From an uncultured Lachnospiraceae bacterium (GTDB lineage Bacteria; Bacillota; Clostridia; Lachnospirales; Lachnospiraceae): a DNA stretch of 64,000 bases. Location of the stretch: NCBI GenBank assembly GCA_910585295.1, contig CAJUDE010000044.1, forward strand, positions 62,001 to 126,000, read 5' to 3'. A model generated the notes under the pieces. It made no database searches, had not been told where the DNA came from, and was given only the letters and a program-made list of their open reading frames with translations. How positions within the stretch are numbered: position 1 is the first letter of the stretch; every line of letters starts with the position of its first letter. Made by a program: the position numbers and the translations under genes. This document shows, one piece after another, positions 51,161-58,608 of the stretch.

Positions 51161-51537
51161 AAGGGACAATCCTGTTATTTCATTTTTCAGACAGGGATAG
51201 GCGGAATAAGCTGGCTAAGGCGCTGTTTCCGCTCCATCTGAAAATTACAGTAGTCAGCAAAGAAAGCTATTTGCAGCCAGTGGGGTACCTGGCAGGGATA
51301 AAAAGCGTCCTTCCAGTGGAGGGGAGCTATGAGGGGGAGGAACTGGATGGCGAGATGGTCCTTATGGTGGGGCTGACTGGCGCGCAGGTGGATGCAGCGC
51401 TAAAGGCAATCCGCAAGTCTGGGATTGGCCCCATCCCCTATAAAGCCGTCCTTACAGCGGCAAACCAAGAATGGGATGTATTGAAACTATACCAAGAGAT
51501 TAAATCAGAACACCAAAAAATGTCAGAAAATGGCTGA
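51157..51537 (+). CDS. DUF3783 domain protein
   Basis: The 126-residue protein (MKGTILLFHFSDRDRRNKLA) has a C-terminal block AALKAIRKSGIGPIPYKAVL typical of DUF3783, a small uncharacterised family of clostridia. The ATG lies in the stop of the metallopeptidase gene, so translation is coupled. A clear terminator follows. Confidence 0.75.
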   Translation: MKGTILLFHFSDRDRRNKLAKALFPLHLKITVVSKESYLQPVGYLAGIKSVLPVEGSYEGEELDGEMVLMVGLTGAQVDAALKAIRKSGIGPIPYKAVLTAANQEWDVLKLYQEIKSEHQKMSENG

Positions 51538-51550
51538 TGGGAAAGGCACA

Positions 51551-51593
51551 AGGGATAATTGGGATGGAATAATCATCCAATTATCCCTTTTTT
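51551..51593 (+). terminator. Intrinsic terminator after the DUF3783 gene
   Basis: AGGGATAATTGGGATG (51551-51566) pairs with CATCCAATTATCCCT (51574-51588, one bulge), then T residues to 51593. Confidence 0.85.
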
Positions 51594-51637
51594 ATGCATA
51601 ACATACAAAAACAAAAAAGAAATTTTGTGGATTGTTT

Positions 51638-51713
51638 TGATTGAAAATGACTGAAAATGGTGGTATTATACAATTACAGTCAAAAACAATCAAGAAACAG
51701 TCAAAATCAGTCA
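51638..51713 (+). promoter_or_regulatory. fru operon promoter and phased operator half-sites
   Basis: TTGAAA (51641-51646), a 17-bp spacer and TATTAT (51664-51669) with TG at 51661-51662 form the promoter. TGATTG (51638) and TGACTG (51648) lie at the -35, and their reverse complements CAGTCA/CAATCA start at 51677, 51687, 51698 and 51708, all 10 or 11 bp apart. This fits a DeoR-family repressor, presumably FruR, bound along one DNA face on both sides of the -10. Confidence 0.75.
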
Positions 51714-51728
51714 CGCGAGGAAAGAAAC

Positions 51729-52493
51729 ATGCTGTTGGAAAAGAGATTGGAAGAAATTTTGAAGTTGGTGGAAGAGAACGGCAGCGTGACCGTGCAGGAA
51801 TTGACGGAACGCCTGAAAGCTTCAGAATCCACAATCCGCAGGGATTTATACCTGCTGGATGAAGAGGGGAAGCTGAACCGGGTACACGGGGGCGCGACTG
51901 CCATCAATGCATTTTATGCCAGCGCCAGGGATGTGGAAGTGGCATACCGCAGGGATTTGAACCAGGAAGAGAAAACAGAGATTGCAAAATATGCCTCCAC
52001 GCTGGTGAAGCCAGGGGATTTGGTATATTTGGATGCAGGGACAACTACTGACCGGGTGATTGATTTTATCCGTGAGAAGGACGCGGTATATGTCACAAAT
52101 GCGCTTGGGCATGCCAAACGGCTGGCAGAAGCAGGTTTTGAGGCCTATATCCTGGGCGGGAAGTTTAAGCTGGCGACAGAAGCCATTGTAGGGATTGGGA
52201 CGGTGGCGGAATTGGAAAGGTTTAATTTTTCCATAGGCTTTCTTGGGACAAATGGAATTAGCCGGACTGCGGGCTTTTCTACCCCAGATATGGATGAGGC
52301 CATGGTAAAGCGCAAGGCGGTGATGCAGTGCCGCAGGCCATATATTTTGGCGGACAGTTCCAAGTTTAACCAGATTTCCCCAATTACGTTTGCGGGGATA
52401 GAAGATGCAGAACTGATTACCCTGGAAGTAAAGCATGGCGGTTTCCAGGATTTGAAGAATATTATTGAAGTGAAAGGGAGGAAAAAAGAATGA
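51729..52493 (+). CDS. fruR: DeoR-family repressor of the fructose operon
   Basis: The 254-residue protein has an N-terminal DeoR helix-turn-helix (VTVQELTERLKASESTIRRD at about 20-39), the signature VHGGA, and a C-terminal sugar-phosphate-sensing domain (YLDAGTTTDRVIDFI). It should respond to fructose 1-phosphate. I chose the ATG at 51729, preceded by GAGGAAAG; the longer frame starts within the promoter. It overlaps fruK by four bases. Confidence 0.9.
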   Translation: MLLEKRLEEILKLVEENGSVTVQELTERLKASESTIRRDLYLLDEEGKLNRVHGGATAINAFYASARDVEVAYRRDLNQEEKTEIAKYASTLVKPGDLVYLDAGTTTDRVIDFIREKDAVYVTNALGHAKRLAEAGFEAYILGGKFKLATEAIVGIGTVAELERFNFSIGFLGTNGISRTAGFSTPDMDEAMVKRKAVMQCRRPYILADSSKFNQISPITFAGIEDAELITLEVKHGGFQDLKNIIEVKGRKKE

Positions 52494-53401
52494 TTTACAC
52501 AGTAACTTTTAACCCAAGCCTGGACTACATAGTAAGCGTGGACGACTTCACGCTGGGGCGGGTAAACCGCACAACAAAAGAATTGGTGTACCCTGGAGGG
52601 AAAGGCGTGAATGTTTCCCTGGTGCTGAAAAACCTCGGCATGGAAAGCACAGCCCTAGGGTTTACCGCAGGGTTTACCGGGGCGGAAATTGAGAGGGGCT
52701 TAGAGGAATGGGGATGCCTGACAGATTTTATCCGCATATCAGAAGGGATGTCCAGAATCAACATGAAGCTTCGCTCTAGGGAAGAGAGCGAGGTCAACGG
52801 GCAGGGGCCAAAAATTTCGGAAGAAGCATTGGAAGAGCTGTACAAGAAGTTAGATGGAATGAAGCCAGAGGACGTGCTGGTGTTGGCAGGGAGCATACCA
52901 AACAGTATGCCGGATTCAAGCTACGAGCAGATATTGGCACGGGTGCAGGACAAGAAGGTACGTTCTGTTGTAGACGCCACCGGCGACCTTTTGGTCAATG
53001 TGTTAAAATACCATCCGTTCCTGATTAAGCCCAATAACCATGAGTTAGAGGAAATTTTCCACGTGCCAATGGACAGCAACGGGACAATTGTCACTTATGC
53101 AAAAAAAATGCAGGAAATGGGCGCGCAAAACGTGTTGATTTCCATGGCGGGCGACGGCGCAATCCTGGTGGCTGCAGATGGGAGCGTATGGGAAAGCCCG
53201 GCGCCCAAGGGGAAAGTTGTGAATTCTGTAGGCGCGGGGGACTCTATGGTGGCAGGGTTCCTTACTGGCTATTTGAAGAGCGGGAAGTATGAAGAAGCGT
53301 TCCATATGGGGATTGCTGCTGGAAGCGCCAGCGCATTTTCAGAACGCCTGGCCACTCAGGAAGAAGTGGATGGGATTTTGGGCCAAATGGGCTGGAATTA
53401 A
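52490..53401 (+). CDS. fruK: 1-phosphofructokinase
   Basis: The 303-residue PfkB-family kinase makes fructose 1,6-bisphosphate from the fructose 1-phosphate delivered by FruA. It has GGKGVNVSLVLKNLG in the N-terminal half and the catalytic GAGDSMVAGF with Asp251. The fruR-fruK-fruA order identifies it over tagatose-6-phosphate kinases of the same family. Confidence 0.95.
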   Translation: MIYTVTFNPSLDYIVSVDDFTLGRVNRTTKELVYPGGKGVNVSLVLKNLGMESTALGFTAGFTGAEIERGLEEWGCLTDFIRISEGMSRINMKLRSREESEVNGQGPKISEEALEELYKKLDGMKPEDVLVLAGSIPNSMPDSSYEQILARVQDKKVRSVVDATGDLLVNVLKYHPFLIKPNNHELEEIFHVPMDSNGTIVTYAKKMQEMGAQNVLISMAGDGAILVAADGSVWESPAPKGKVVNSVGAGDSMVAGFLTGYLKSGKYEEAFHMGIAAGSASAFSERLATQEEVDGILGQMGWN

Positions 53402-53438
53402 AACCGGGGTTTTAAATACGCAATGAAGGAGGGCAACC

Positions 53439-55370
53439 ATGAAAATTACAGATTTGTTAGTAAAGGAAGGAATCGAACTGAATGGCCAGGCAGCTTCCAA
53501 AAGGGAAGCCATTGACAAAATGGTGGACTTAATGGCGGCAACTGGAAAAATTGCGGATAAGGAAGCGTATAAAGCGCAGGTGCTGCGAAGGGAAGAGGAA
53601 GGCAGCACAGGGATTGGCGAAGGGATCGCCATCCCACATGGGAAATGTGACGCCGTAAAAGCTCCAGGGCTGGCGGCGATGGTGTTAAAGGATGGCGTGG
53701 ATTATGATTCTTTGGATGGCGCGCCTGCAGATTTGATATTCCTGATTGCAGCGCCAAATACAAAAGATAATGTGCATTTGGATGTGTTAAGCCGTCTGTC
53801 CGTGCTTTTGATGGATGAAGAGTTTACCGGGAAGCTACGGAATGCCAAAACTACCGAGGAGTTTCTAGGGTATGTGGATGCAGCGGAGCAGGAGAAGCTG
53901 GCGGACGAGGCCAAAAAGCAGCAGGAAGGGCAAAAACAGGAAGCGGCGCCAGGCAAAAGCCTAAAGCTGTTAGGGGTGACGGCATGCCCAACGGGAATTG
54001 CCCATACCTATATGGCGGCAGAGGCATTGGAGAAAAAGGCAAAGGAGCTGGGCTTTTCCATTAAAGTGGAGACTAGAGGTTCCGGAGGGGCGAAGAATGT
54101 CCTGACAGATGCAGAGATTGCAGCAGCAGACTGCATTATTGTATGTGTGGACACGAATGTCCCTATGGACCGTTTTGACGGCAAGAAAGTGATTGTGCGG
54201 CAAGTGTCTGACGGCATCAACAAAGCAGAAGAGCTGCTTAGGCTTGCGGAAAGCGGCAATGTAGAGGTTTACCATGCAGGGAATAAGCCTGCAGCGGCTG
54301 CTGCTGGCGGGAGTGGGAAAGAAAGCGTTGGGCATAGCCTGTATAAACACCTGATGAATGGGGTTTCCCATATGCTTCCCTTTGTGGTAGGCGGCGGTAT
54401 TTTAATTGCCATAGCATTTTTAATAGACGGCATGAGCGTGGATTTGTCATCGCTGGCGCCGGAAGACCGTGGGAATTTCGGAAGCATTACCTCTGCAGCG
54501 GCGTTATTCAAAGGGATCGGGGATAAGGCGTTTGGATTTATGCTGCCCATCCTGGCAGGGTTTATTGCCATGAGTATTGCAGACCGTCCAGGGCTGGTTG
54601 TCGGGGTGGTAGGCGGCTCCATTGCAGCCGGTGGCAAAAGCGGGTTCCTTGGCGCGCTGGTCGCAGGGTTTTTGGCAGGGTATTTGATTATTGGGCTAAA
54701 AAAATTGTTAGAGAAGCTGCCAGAAAGTTTGGATGGCATCAAAACCATACTGTTATATCCGCTTCTTGGAGTATTTTTCATGGGCGTAATTATGAACTAT
54801 GTGATTGAGCCTCCAGTTGGGGCTTTGAACACCCTTTTAAACAATGGGCTGTCCGGCATGAACGGAACAAGTTCTGTGCTGCTGGGCGTTATCTTAGGGG
54901 CAATGATGGCTGCGGACTTAGGAGGGCCAATCAATAAGGCGGCTTATGTATTCGGCACCGCGTCTATTGCGGCAGGCAATTATAATATTATGGCGGCAGT
55001 GATGATTGGCGGGATGGTGCCGCCCTGCGCCATCGCATTGGCAACGCTGTTGTTTAAAAATAAATTTACAGAAGAAGAGCGTAAATCTGGGCCTACCAAC
55101 TTTATTATGGGGCTGTCCTTTATCTCAGAAGGGGCTATCCCATTCGCGGCCTCAGACCCTCTCCATGTGATTCCAGCCATGATGGTTGGCTCTGGCGTGG
55201 CAGGGGCGGCTTCCATGCTGTTTAACTGCACTTTGATGGCGCCCCATGGCGGGATCTTCGTATTCCCTGTAGTTGGGAACACGGTAATGTACCTGGTAGC
55301 CCTGGTGATAGGGACAATTGTAGGGGCAATCTTATTAGGGGTATTGAAAAAAGATGCAAAATTAGTATAA
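53439..55370 (+). CDS. fruA: Fructose-specific PTS enzyme IIABC
   Basis: The 643-residue membrane protein has three PTS domains in one chain. IIA carries the phosphorylated His67 in GIAIPHGK. IIB carries Cys183 in VTACPTGIAHTYMAA. IIC spans the membrane from about residue 310 (HMLPFVVGGGILIAIAFLID). A charged linker (DEAKKQQEGQKQEA) separates IIA from IIB. It imports fructose as fructose 1-phosphate. The A-B-C order is usual in Firmicutes. Confidence 0.96.
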   Translation: MKITDLLVKEGIELNGQAASKREAIDKMVDLMAATGKIADKEAYKAQVLRREEEGSTGIGEGIAIPHGKCDAVKAPGLAAMVLKDGVDYDSLDGAPADLIFLIAAPNTKDNVHLDVLSRLSVLLMDEEFTGKLRNAKTTEEFLGYVDAAEQEKLADEAKKQQEGQKQEAAPGKSLKLLGVTACPTGIAHTYMAAEALEKKAKELGFSIKVETRGSGGAKNVLTDAEIAAADCIIVCVDTNVPMDRFDGKKVIVRQVSDGINKAEELLRLAESGNVEVYHAGNKPAAAAAGGSGKESVGHSLYKHLMNGVSHMLPFVVGGGILIAIAFLIDGMSVDLSSLAPEDRGNFGSITSAAALFKGIGDKAFGFMLPILAGFIAMSIADRPGLVVGVVGGSIAAGGKSGFLGALVAGFLAGYLIIGLKKLLEKLPESLDGIKTILLYPLLGVFFMGVIMNYVIEPPVGALNTLLNNGLSGMNGTSSVLLGVILGAMMAADLGGPINKAAYVFGTASIAAGNYNIMAAVMIGGMVPPCAIALATLLFKNKFTEEERKSGPTNFIMGLSFISEGAIPFAASDPLHVIPAMMVGSGVAGAASMLFNCTLMAPHGGIFVFPVVGNTVMYLVALVIGTIVGAILLGVLKKDAKLV

Positions 55371-55371
55371 T
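55344..55371 (+). promoter_or_regulatory. Possible ptsH promoter inside the end of fruA
   Basis: TTGAAA (55344-55349), a 16-bp spacer and TATAAT (55366-55371) overlap the last codons and stop of fruA, about 100 bp before ptsH. It would let ptsH be expressed apart from fru induction. Confidence 0.45.
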
Positions 55372-55472
55372 AATAGATACAGTTGGTTAAAACGCCCAGG
55401 CTCAGAAGGGGTTACATATTACAGCATTTTGCGCCGGGCTAAAATAAAGAAAACAAAAAGGAGAATAAGATT

Positions 55473-55730
55473 ATGAAGACATTTGACTACACCATTACAG
55501 ACCCAGAAGGGATCCATGCAAGGCCAGCAGGGCTTTTTGTTAAGGAAGCAGGGAAATTTGCAAGCAAGATCACCATTGCCAAAGATGGGAAAGAAGTGGA
55601 TGCAAAGAGAATTTTTGGGATTATGAGCCTTGGGGTAAAAAAAGACAATGTTGTTACATTGAACATTGAGGGCGAGGACGAAGAGGCAGCTTGCAGCGCA
55701 TTAGAAGCATTCTTTAAAGAAAATCTGTAA
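55473..55730 (+). CDS. ptsH: Phosphocarrier protein HPr with Arg46
   Basis: The 85-residue protein carries phosphate from enzyme I to PTS permeases on His15 (EGIHARPAG). Counting from Met1, position 46 is Arg (AKRIFGIMSLGV, codon AGA), where B. subtilis HPr has the Ser46 used by HPr kinase for catabolite repression. Ser52 is present, as in other HPr proteins. Catalytic transfer should be normal, but regulatory phosphorylation at 46 is impossible. The start follows AAAAGGAGAA. Confidence 0.95.
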   Translation: MKTFDYTITDPEGIHARPAGLFVKEAGKFASKITIAKDGKEVDAKRIFGIMSLGVKKDNVVTLNIEGEDEEAACSALEAFFKENL

Positions 55731-55738
55731 ATGGCGGG

Positions 55739-55797
55739 CAGGTAACTGCAAAGCGAAAATGTTTGGGTCAGCCAGCTTTGCAGTTGCCTGTATTTCT
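55739..55797 (+). terminator. Terminator-like hairpin between ptsH and ptsI
   Basis: CAGGTAACTGCAAAGC (55739-55754) pairs with GCTTTGCAGTTGCCTG (55775-55790) through one T-G wobble. The following TATTTCTAT is only partly T-rich, so read-through into ptsI is likely. It may set the HPr to enzyme I ratio or protect the ptsH mRNA end. Confidence 0.55.
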
Positions 55798-55841
55798 ATA
55801 GGTAACAGGCCAGCTATATGAACAGTGAAAGGAGTGGCCAA

Positions 55842-57470
55842 ATGTTAAAATTCAGCGGTAGCAGCGTATTTGGCGGTGTGGCTATTGGGAAGCTTGCAAT
55901 TTTCCAGAAAAATGAGAATAAAGTGGAGCGGCGCCATATCGAAGATGCGGAACAGGAAATTGCACGTTTTGAGAAGGCAAAAGAAGAGGCGTTGAAGCAG
56001 CTTCAAGGGTTATATGACAAAGCCCTGAAAGATGTGGGGGAAGCCAATGCCATGATTTTTGAAGTGCATCAGATGATGCTGGAGGATTTGGATTATCAGG
56101 ATTCCATCCATTATATGATAAAAGAGCAGCAGATTAATGCAGAATATGCAGTTGCGCAGACCAGCGACAACTTTGCGGAAATGTTTGCGGCGATGGACGA
56201 CGCCTATATGCAGGGGCGTGCCGCAGATGTCCGGGATATTTCAGAACGGTTAATCAGCATCCTTGCAGGCACCCAGAGCAGCCTGGGCACGTTTGATGAG
56301 CCAGTGGTTATAGTGGCGGAGGATTTAGCGCCCAGTGAGACCGTACAGTTTGAAAAGGATAAGCTGCTGGCAATTGTGACTCAGCAAGGCTCTGCCAATT
56401 CCCATACTGCAATTTTGGCAAGGACAATGGACATCCCAGCCATTATTCAGGCAGATATTGGCCTGAACCCTGAATATAATGGAAAGACCGTAATTGTAGA
56501 TGGCTTTACAGGGGAGATTTACATAGACCCAGATGAGGAAACCAGGAAAACCATGGAGGCAAAGCTGGCGGATTGCATAGCAGAAAAGGAATTGCTGCAG
56601 GAACTAAAAGGGAAAGAGGACGTAACCTTGGATGGGAAGCAGTTGAAGCTCTATGCAAATATTGGGAACCCTGGCGATGTGGCAAATGTGCTGCGCAATG
56701 ACGCGAAGGGCATCGGCTTGTTTAGAAGCGAATTCCTTTATCTGGAAAGCAATGATTTCCCAACAGAGGAGGAGCAGTTTAAGGCATATAAGGCGGTTGC
56801 GGAGAATATGGCAGGCAAGAAAGTCATTATCCGTACTTTAGATATTGGGGCGGATAAGACCGTAGATTACTTTAAGCTGGACAAAGAGGAAAACCCAGCA
56901 ATGGGATACCGGGCGATCCGCATCTGCTTAAAGCAGCCAGAAATTTTTAAAACCCAGCTTCGGGCATTGTACCGCGCTTCCAATTTTGGGCAGATTGCCA
57001 TTATGTTCCCAATGATTATTTCTGTGGAGGAAGTAAGGAAGATTAAGGAAATCGTGGCAGAGGTCAAAAAAGAGCTGACAGACCTCTCCATACCGTTTAA
57101 AGATGTGGAGCTTGGCGTTATGATTGAGACGCCGGCGGCAGTCCTGGTCAGCGATGAACTGGCAAAGGAAGTTGACTTCTTTAGCATTGGGACAAATGAC
57201 CTGACGCAGTATACCCTTGCCATTGACAGGCAGAATGCGAAGTTGGGCGATTTCTATAACCCACACCATAAGGCAATCCTTCGGATGATTGAGACTGTGG
57301 TGAAAAATGCCCATGCGGCAGGCATTTGGGCAGGTATCTGCGGGGAATTAGGCGCAGATTTAAGCCTGACAGAAACTTTCCTGAAAATGGGCGTGGATGA
57401 ACTGTCCGTGTCCCCGGCGATGGTGCTTCGTGTAAGGAAGATTGTGCGTGAAACAGACACAAGCAAATAA
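55842..57470 (+). CDS. ptsI: Phosphoenolpyruvate-protein phosphotransferase, PTS enzyme I
   Basis: The 542-residue enzyme takes phosphate from PEP and passes it to HPr. The phosphorylated His188 lies in GSANSHTAILART. The PEP-binding barrel has GIGLFRSEFLYL and FFSIGTNDLTQYTLA, and GICGELGAD with the conserved Cys is near the C-terminus. I chose the ATG at 55842, after AAAGGAGTGG; ATG 55818 is further upstream without a site. It ends at a terminator. Confidence 0.96.
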   Translation: MLKFSGSSVFGGVAIGKLAIFQKNENKVERRHIEDAEQEIARFEKAKEEALKQLQGLYDKALKDVGEANAMIFEVHQMMLEDLDYQDSIHYMIKEQQINAEYAVAQTSDNFAEMFAAMDDAYMQGRAADVRDISERLISILAGTQSSLGTFDEPVVIVAEDLAPSETVQFEKDKLLAIVTQQGSANSHTAILARTMDIPAIIQADIGLNPEYNGKTVIVDGFTGEIYIDPDEETRKTMEAKLADCIAEKELLQELKGKEDVTLDGKQLKLYANIGNPGDVANVLRNDAKGIGLFRSEFLYLESNDFPTEEEQFKAYKAVAENMAGKKVIIRTLDIGADKTVDYFKLDKEENPAMGYRAIRICLKQPEIFKTQLRALYRASNFGQIAIMFPMIISVEEVRKIKEIVAEVKKELTDLSIPFKDVELGVMIETPAAVLVSDELAKEVDFFSIGTNDLTQYTLAIDRQNAKLGDFYNPHHKAILRMIETVVKNAHAAGIWAGICGELGADLSLTETFLKMGVDELSVSPAMVLRVRKIVRETDTSK

Positions 57471-57474
57471 AGAT

Positions 57475-57516
57475 AAAAAACAGGGCGTTATCTTAGCGGG
57501 TAACGCCCTGTTTATT
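57475..57516 (+). terminator. Intrinsic terminator after ptsI
   Basis: AAACAGGGCGTTA (57478-57490) pairs perfectly with TAACGCCCTGTTT (57501-57513). Confidence 0.85.
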
Positions 57517-57527
57517 AGGAGGGAATT

Positions 57528-58346
57528 ATGGCAAAAGATGATATAGACCTGAAAAAGAAACTAGGCTGCCTCAAACAGTCCCTTGCAGCCATGGGAAGCG
57601 TGGCAGTTGCTTATTCCAGCGGCGTGGACTCTACATTTTTGTTGAAAATTGCCCATGGGGTTTTGGGTGGGCGCGTGGTTGCAGTGACTGCCCAGTCCAG
57701 TTCCTTCCCCAAAAGGGAGTTAGAAGAGGCGGAGGCATTTTGCCGGGAGGAAGGCATCTTTCAGATTATCTTTGCGTCAAAGGAATTGGAAATTGAAGGG
57801 TTTTGCCAGAACCCCCCCAACCGCTGCTATCTTTGCAAAAAAGATTTTCTGGGGAAAATTAAGGGGATTGCAGCAGAACAGGGAATGGCATATGTGGTGG
57901 AAGGGTCCAATGTGGACGATGAGGGGGATTATAGGCCGGGGATGCAGGCAGTGGCAGAACTGGGGGTTAGAAGCCCCCTGCGGGAAGCAGGGCTAACGAA
58001 ACAGGAGATTCGGCTTTTGTCAAAAGAGCTTGGGCTTAACACTTGGGATAAACCATCTTTTGCATGCCTGGCGTCCCGGTTCCCGTATGGGGAACCTATT
58101 ACAAAACAGAAGCTTGCCATGGCAGGGCAGGCGGAACAATTATTGAGGGAGCTTGGGTTTGCCCAATTTCGGGTCCGCATCCATGGTTCTATGGCAAGGA
58201 TTGAGGTCTTGCCCAAGGATTTCCCCAAGATAATGGAAGATGGAGCCAGAGCCAGGGTGGCGCAGCGCTTTCGGGAGCTTGGGTTCACTTATATATCGCT
58301 GGATTTAGAGGGGTACCGCACTGGGAGCATGAATGAAATCTTATGA
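57528..58346 (+). CDS. larE: LarE, ATP-dependent sacrificial sulfur transferase
   Basis: The 272-residue PP-loop protein has AYSSGVDSTFLLK at 28-40, NRCYLCKKDF (Cys100, Cys103) and KPSFACLASRFPYGE with Cys180, matching the Cys176 of Lactobacillus LarE that gives up its sulfur. LarE builds the nickel-pincer cofactor of lactate racemase and related enzymes. LarA, LarB and LarC are not in the window, so the partner may be elsewhere or LarE may serve another LarA-like enzyme. It starts 12 bases after the ptsI terminator. Confidence 0.9.
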   Translation: MAKDDIDLKKKLGCLKQSLAAMGSVAVAYSSGVDSTFLLKIAHGVLGGRVVAVTAQSSSFPKRELEEAEAFCREEGIFQIIFASKELEIEGFCQNPPNRCYLCKKDFLGKIKGIAAEQGMAYVVEGSNVDDEGDYRPGMQAVAELGVRSPLREAGLTKQEIRLLSKELGLNTWDKPSFACLASRFPYGEPITKQKLAMAGQAEQLLRELGFAQFRVRIHGSMARIEVLPKDFPKIMEDGARARVAQRFRELGFTYISLDLEGYRTGSMNEIL

Positions 58347-58352
58347 AAAAAC

Positions 58353-58381
58353 TTGACAAATGAAAATGTCAATGGTAAATT
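58353..58381 (+). promoter_or_regulatory. Promoter of the glucose-type PTS gene
   Basis: TTGACA (58353-58358), a 17-bp spacer and TAAATT (58376-58381) with TG at 58373-58374. It overlaps no gene and gives a leader of about 220 nt. Confidence 0.7.
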
Positions 58382-58394
58382 AGTACATATGATG

Positions 58395-58472
58395 TAGTAT
58401 GTTACTTATGGAAGATAAGGCATTAACTATGCATAAATATTTTGGATGTTTATGTGTGTTAGTGCCTTTTTT
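58395..58472 (+). promoter_or_regulatory. RAT antiterminator site overlapping a leader terminator
   Basis: TATGTTACTTATGG (58399-58412) followed by GATAAGGCATTAAC (58414-58427) has the form of a BglG/LicT/GlcT RNA target. It overlaps the left arm AAGGCATTAAC (58417-58427) of a terminator whose right arm is GTTAGTGCCTT (58458-58468) with six T residues (58467-58472). An antiterminator bound to the RAT would block the terminator. The PRD antiterminator gene lies two genes downstream. The right arm region TTATGTGTGTTAG (58450-58462) also matches CTAACACACATAA at 58570-58582 perfectly. Confidence 0.75.
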
Positions 58473-58608
58473 GTCCTCTTAATTAAGAAATTCCTTTGGA
58501 TTTCTTATCAGGATTTGGGAAGGGCTTCTCACGTGATAGCGCAAAGGGCCTTCCGAAAGGCAGCCATGCCTAACACACATAACCCAAATATTAAAAAGGA
58601 GAAGAGAT

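Noticed and set aside
51638..51713. Short phased repeats that could suggest a CRISPR array
   Set aside because: The units are 6-10 bp with 10-11 bp periodicity at a promoter; this is an operator, and there are no cas genes.
58395..58608. Metabolite riboswitch before the PTS gene
   Set aside because: The RAT-like site, the overlapping terminator and the nearby PRD antiterminator explain the leader better; no known riboswitch core was seen.
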